A stretch of 64,000 nucleotides of DNA from QHXN01 sp963785125. Its GTDB lineage: Bacteria > Acidobacteriota > Blastocatellia > Pyrinomonadales > Pyrinomonadaceae. The notes under the pieces were generated by a model. That model was not told the origin of the DNA. It saw only the letters and a list, made by a program, of their open reading frames with translations, and did not search any database. The DNA lies in assembly GCA_963785125.1 (NCBI GenBank), contig CAWATU010000001.1, positions 620,001-684,000 of the forward strand, given 5' to 3'. Shown here piece after piece: positions 63,440 through 64,000 of this stretch. Position 1 is the first letter of the stretch. The number at the start of each line of letters is the position of its first letter. The position numbers and the translations under genes were made by a program.

Positions 63440-64000
63440 TTAGCGGGCGCCCTCAAACTCAATAATTGATTCCAGTACCTCACGCTCAAGCCTGTAATCG
63501 TCCGCACCTCTCGCGTAGTCCAAAGCTCGTCTGAAGTAGCGCGCGGCCTTCGCGTACTCACCCCTCACGGCGTAGGCACGCCCCGCGTTGTGGCGGACGG
63601 CCGCGCAGCCGCGCAGATAACCGGCCTGACGGTGATGATCGAAGGCGAGTCGGAAATGGGAGAGCGCGTGAGACGTGCGGTTGGTCTCCACGAGAAGCAG
63701 ACCCATCTCGTCTTCGTATTTGGCCCGCGGCCTGCCCGAAAGTTTTTGCGCCACGAAGAACACGTCAGTCAGGCGGTCTAAGGCTTCGACGTACCGCCCC
63801 TGAACGGCTTCGACAATGGCCGAGTCCTTCGCCCACCGGACGCCGCCCTCGTCGTCTCGCGCCAGCATCTTCTTTTCGCGGCAGAGGCCGGCGGCGCGGG
63901 TGAAGTCTTTGTGGTCAAGAAGTGTGTCCAACAGTGCTGAAGCGGAGTCGGTAGCTGTGTTAGGATGCGTGACTTTGGCGGCGTATCCGCCCAACTCAAC
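63440..64000 (-). CDS. TPR-like protein, partial at the window edge
   Basis: At least 184 residues, tetratricopeptide-like: AVRHNAGRAYAVRGEYAKAA, RYFRRALDYARG and further helical repeats. TPR proteins mediate protein contacts. The frame is open to the window edge, so the start may lie outside. Confidence 0.6.
   Translation of the reverse strand, partial: VELGGYAAKVTHPNTATDSASALLDTLLDHKDFTRAAGLCREKKMLARDDEGGVRWAKDSAIVEAVQGRYVEALDRLTDVFFVAQKLSGRPRAKYEDEMGLLLVETNRTSHALSHFRLAFDHHRQAGYLRGCAAVRHNAGRAYAVRGEYAKAARYFRRALDYARGADDYRLEREVLESIIEFEGAR

Overview
The window is GC-rich and almost entirely coding. It reads as a bacterial chromosome fragment (about 1-5750) joined to most of a tailed-phage genome (about 6000-64000). 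The bacterial part carries an FtsH-type protease, a general-stress protein with a coupled zinc-ribbon partner, a ferredoxin and a HEAT-repeat membrane protein. I could not identify the host from sequence alone; an acidobacterium-like, high-GC diderm is a guess. No integrase is present, so a prophage whose other end lies beyond 64000 is an inference.

Nearly all phage genes are on the minus strand, so the operon is read from 64000 down to 6000, with many ATGA, GTGA and TGATG stop/start overlaps. In that order the layout is as follows. 64000-59600 holds three DNA methyltransferases and small zinc proteins. 58100-58590 is a non-coding block with strong nested base pairing. 57500-52500 holds a deoxyribosyltransferase-like enzyme, zinc-ribbon microproteins, a cold-shock protein, a replication-initiator-like protein with iterons inside its gene, an EVE-like protein, a DEDD exonuclease and a ParB-like protein, with two degenerate pentanucleotide arrays. 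51350-49570 looks like a lysis cassette plus a stand-alone receiver domain. 48490-36300 is one 4062-residue polyvalent protein gene. 36280-28600 covers small and large terminase, a nucleotidyltransferase-like protein and the portal. 26520-23500 is a scaffold-like protein and the major capsid protein. 22970-6000 holds connector, tail, fibre and spike genes, several with Sec signal peptides. No tape-measure gene was recognised, so a short-tailed (podovirus-like) particle is inferred.

The most unusual features are: (1) at least four, probably five, small genes in another frame inside the giant polyvalent gene, where the codon third-position signal moves to the inner frame and Shine-Dalgarno sites sit at the inner starts; (2) a dispersed AAAACGTTTT-centred palindrome, mostly at gene ends; (3) AGCNN pentamer arrays just ahead of two ribosome binding sites; (4) a 69-residue protein with a twin-arginine signal whose C-terminal half resembles the N-terminal arm of the phage's own capsid protein; (5) iterons inside an initiator-like gene; (6) a multi-branched RNA candidate; and (7) signal peptides on virion-type proteins.
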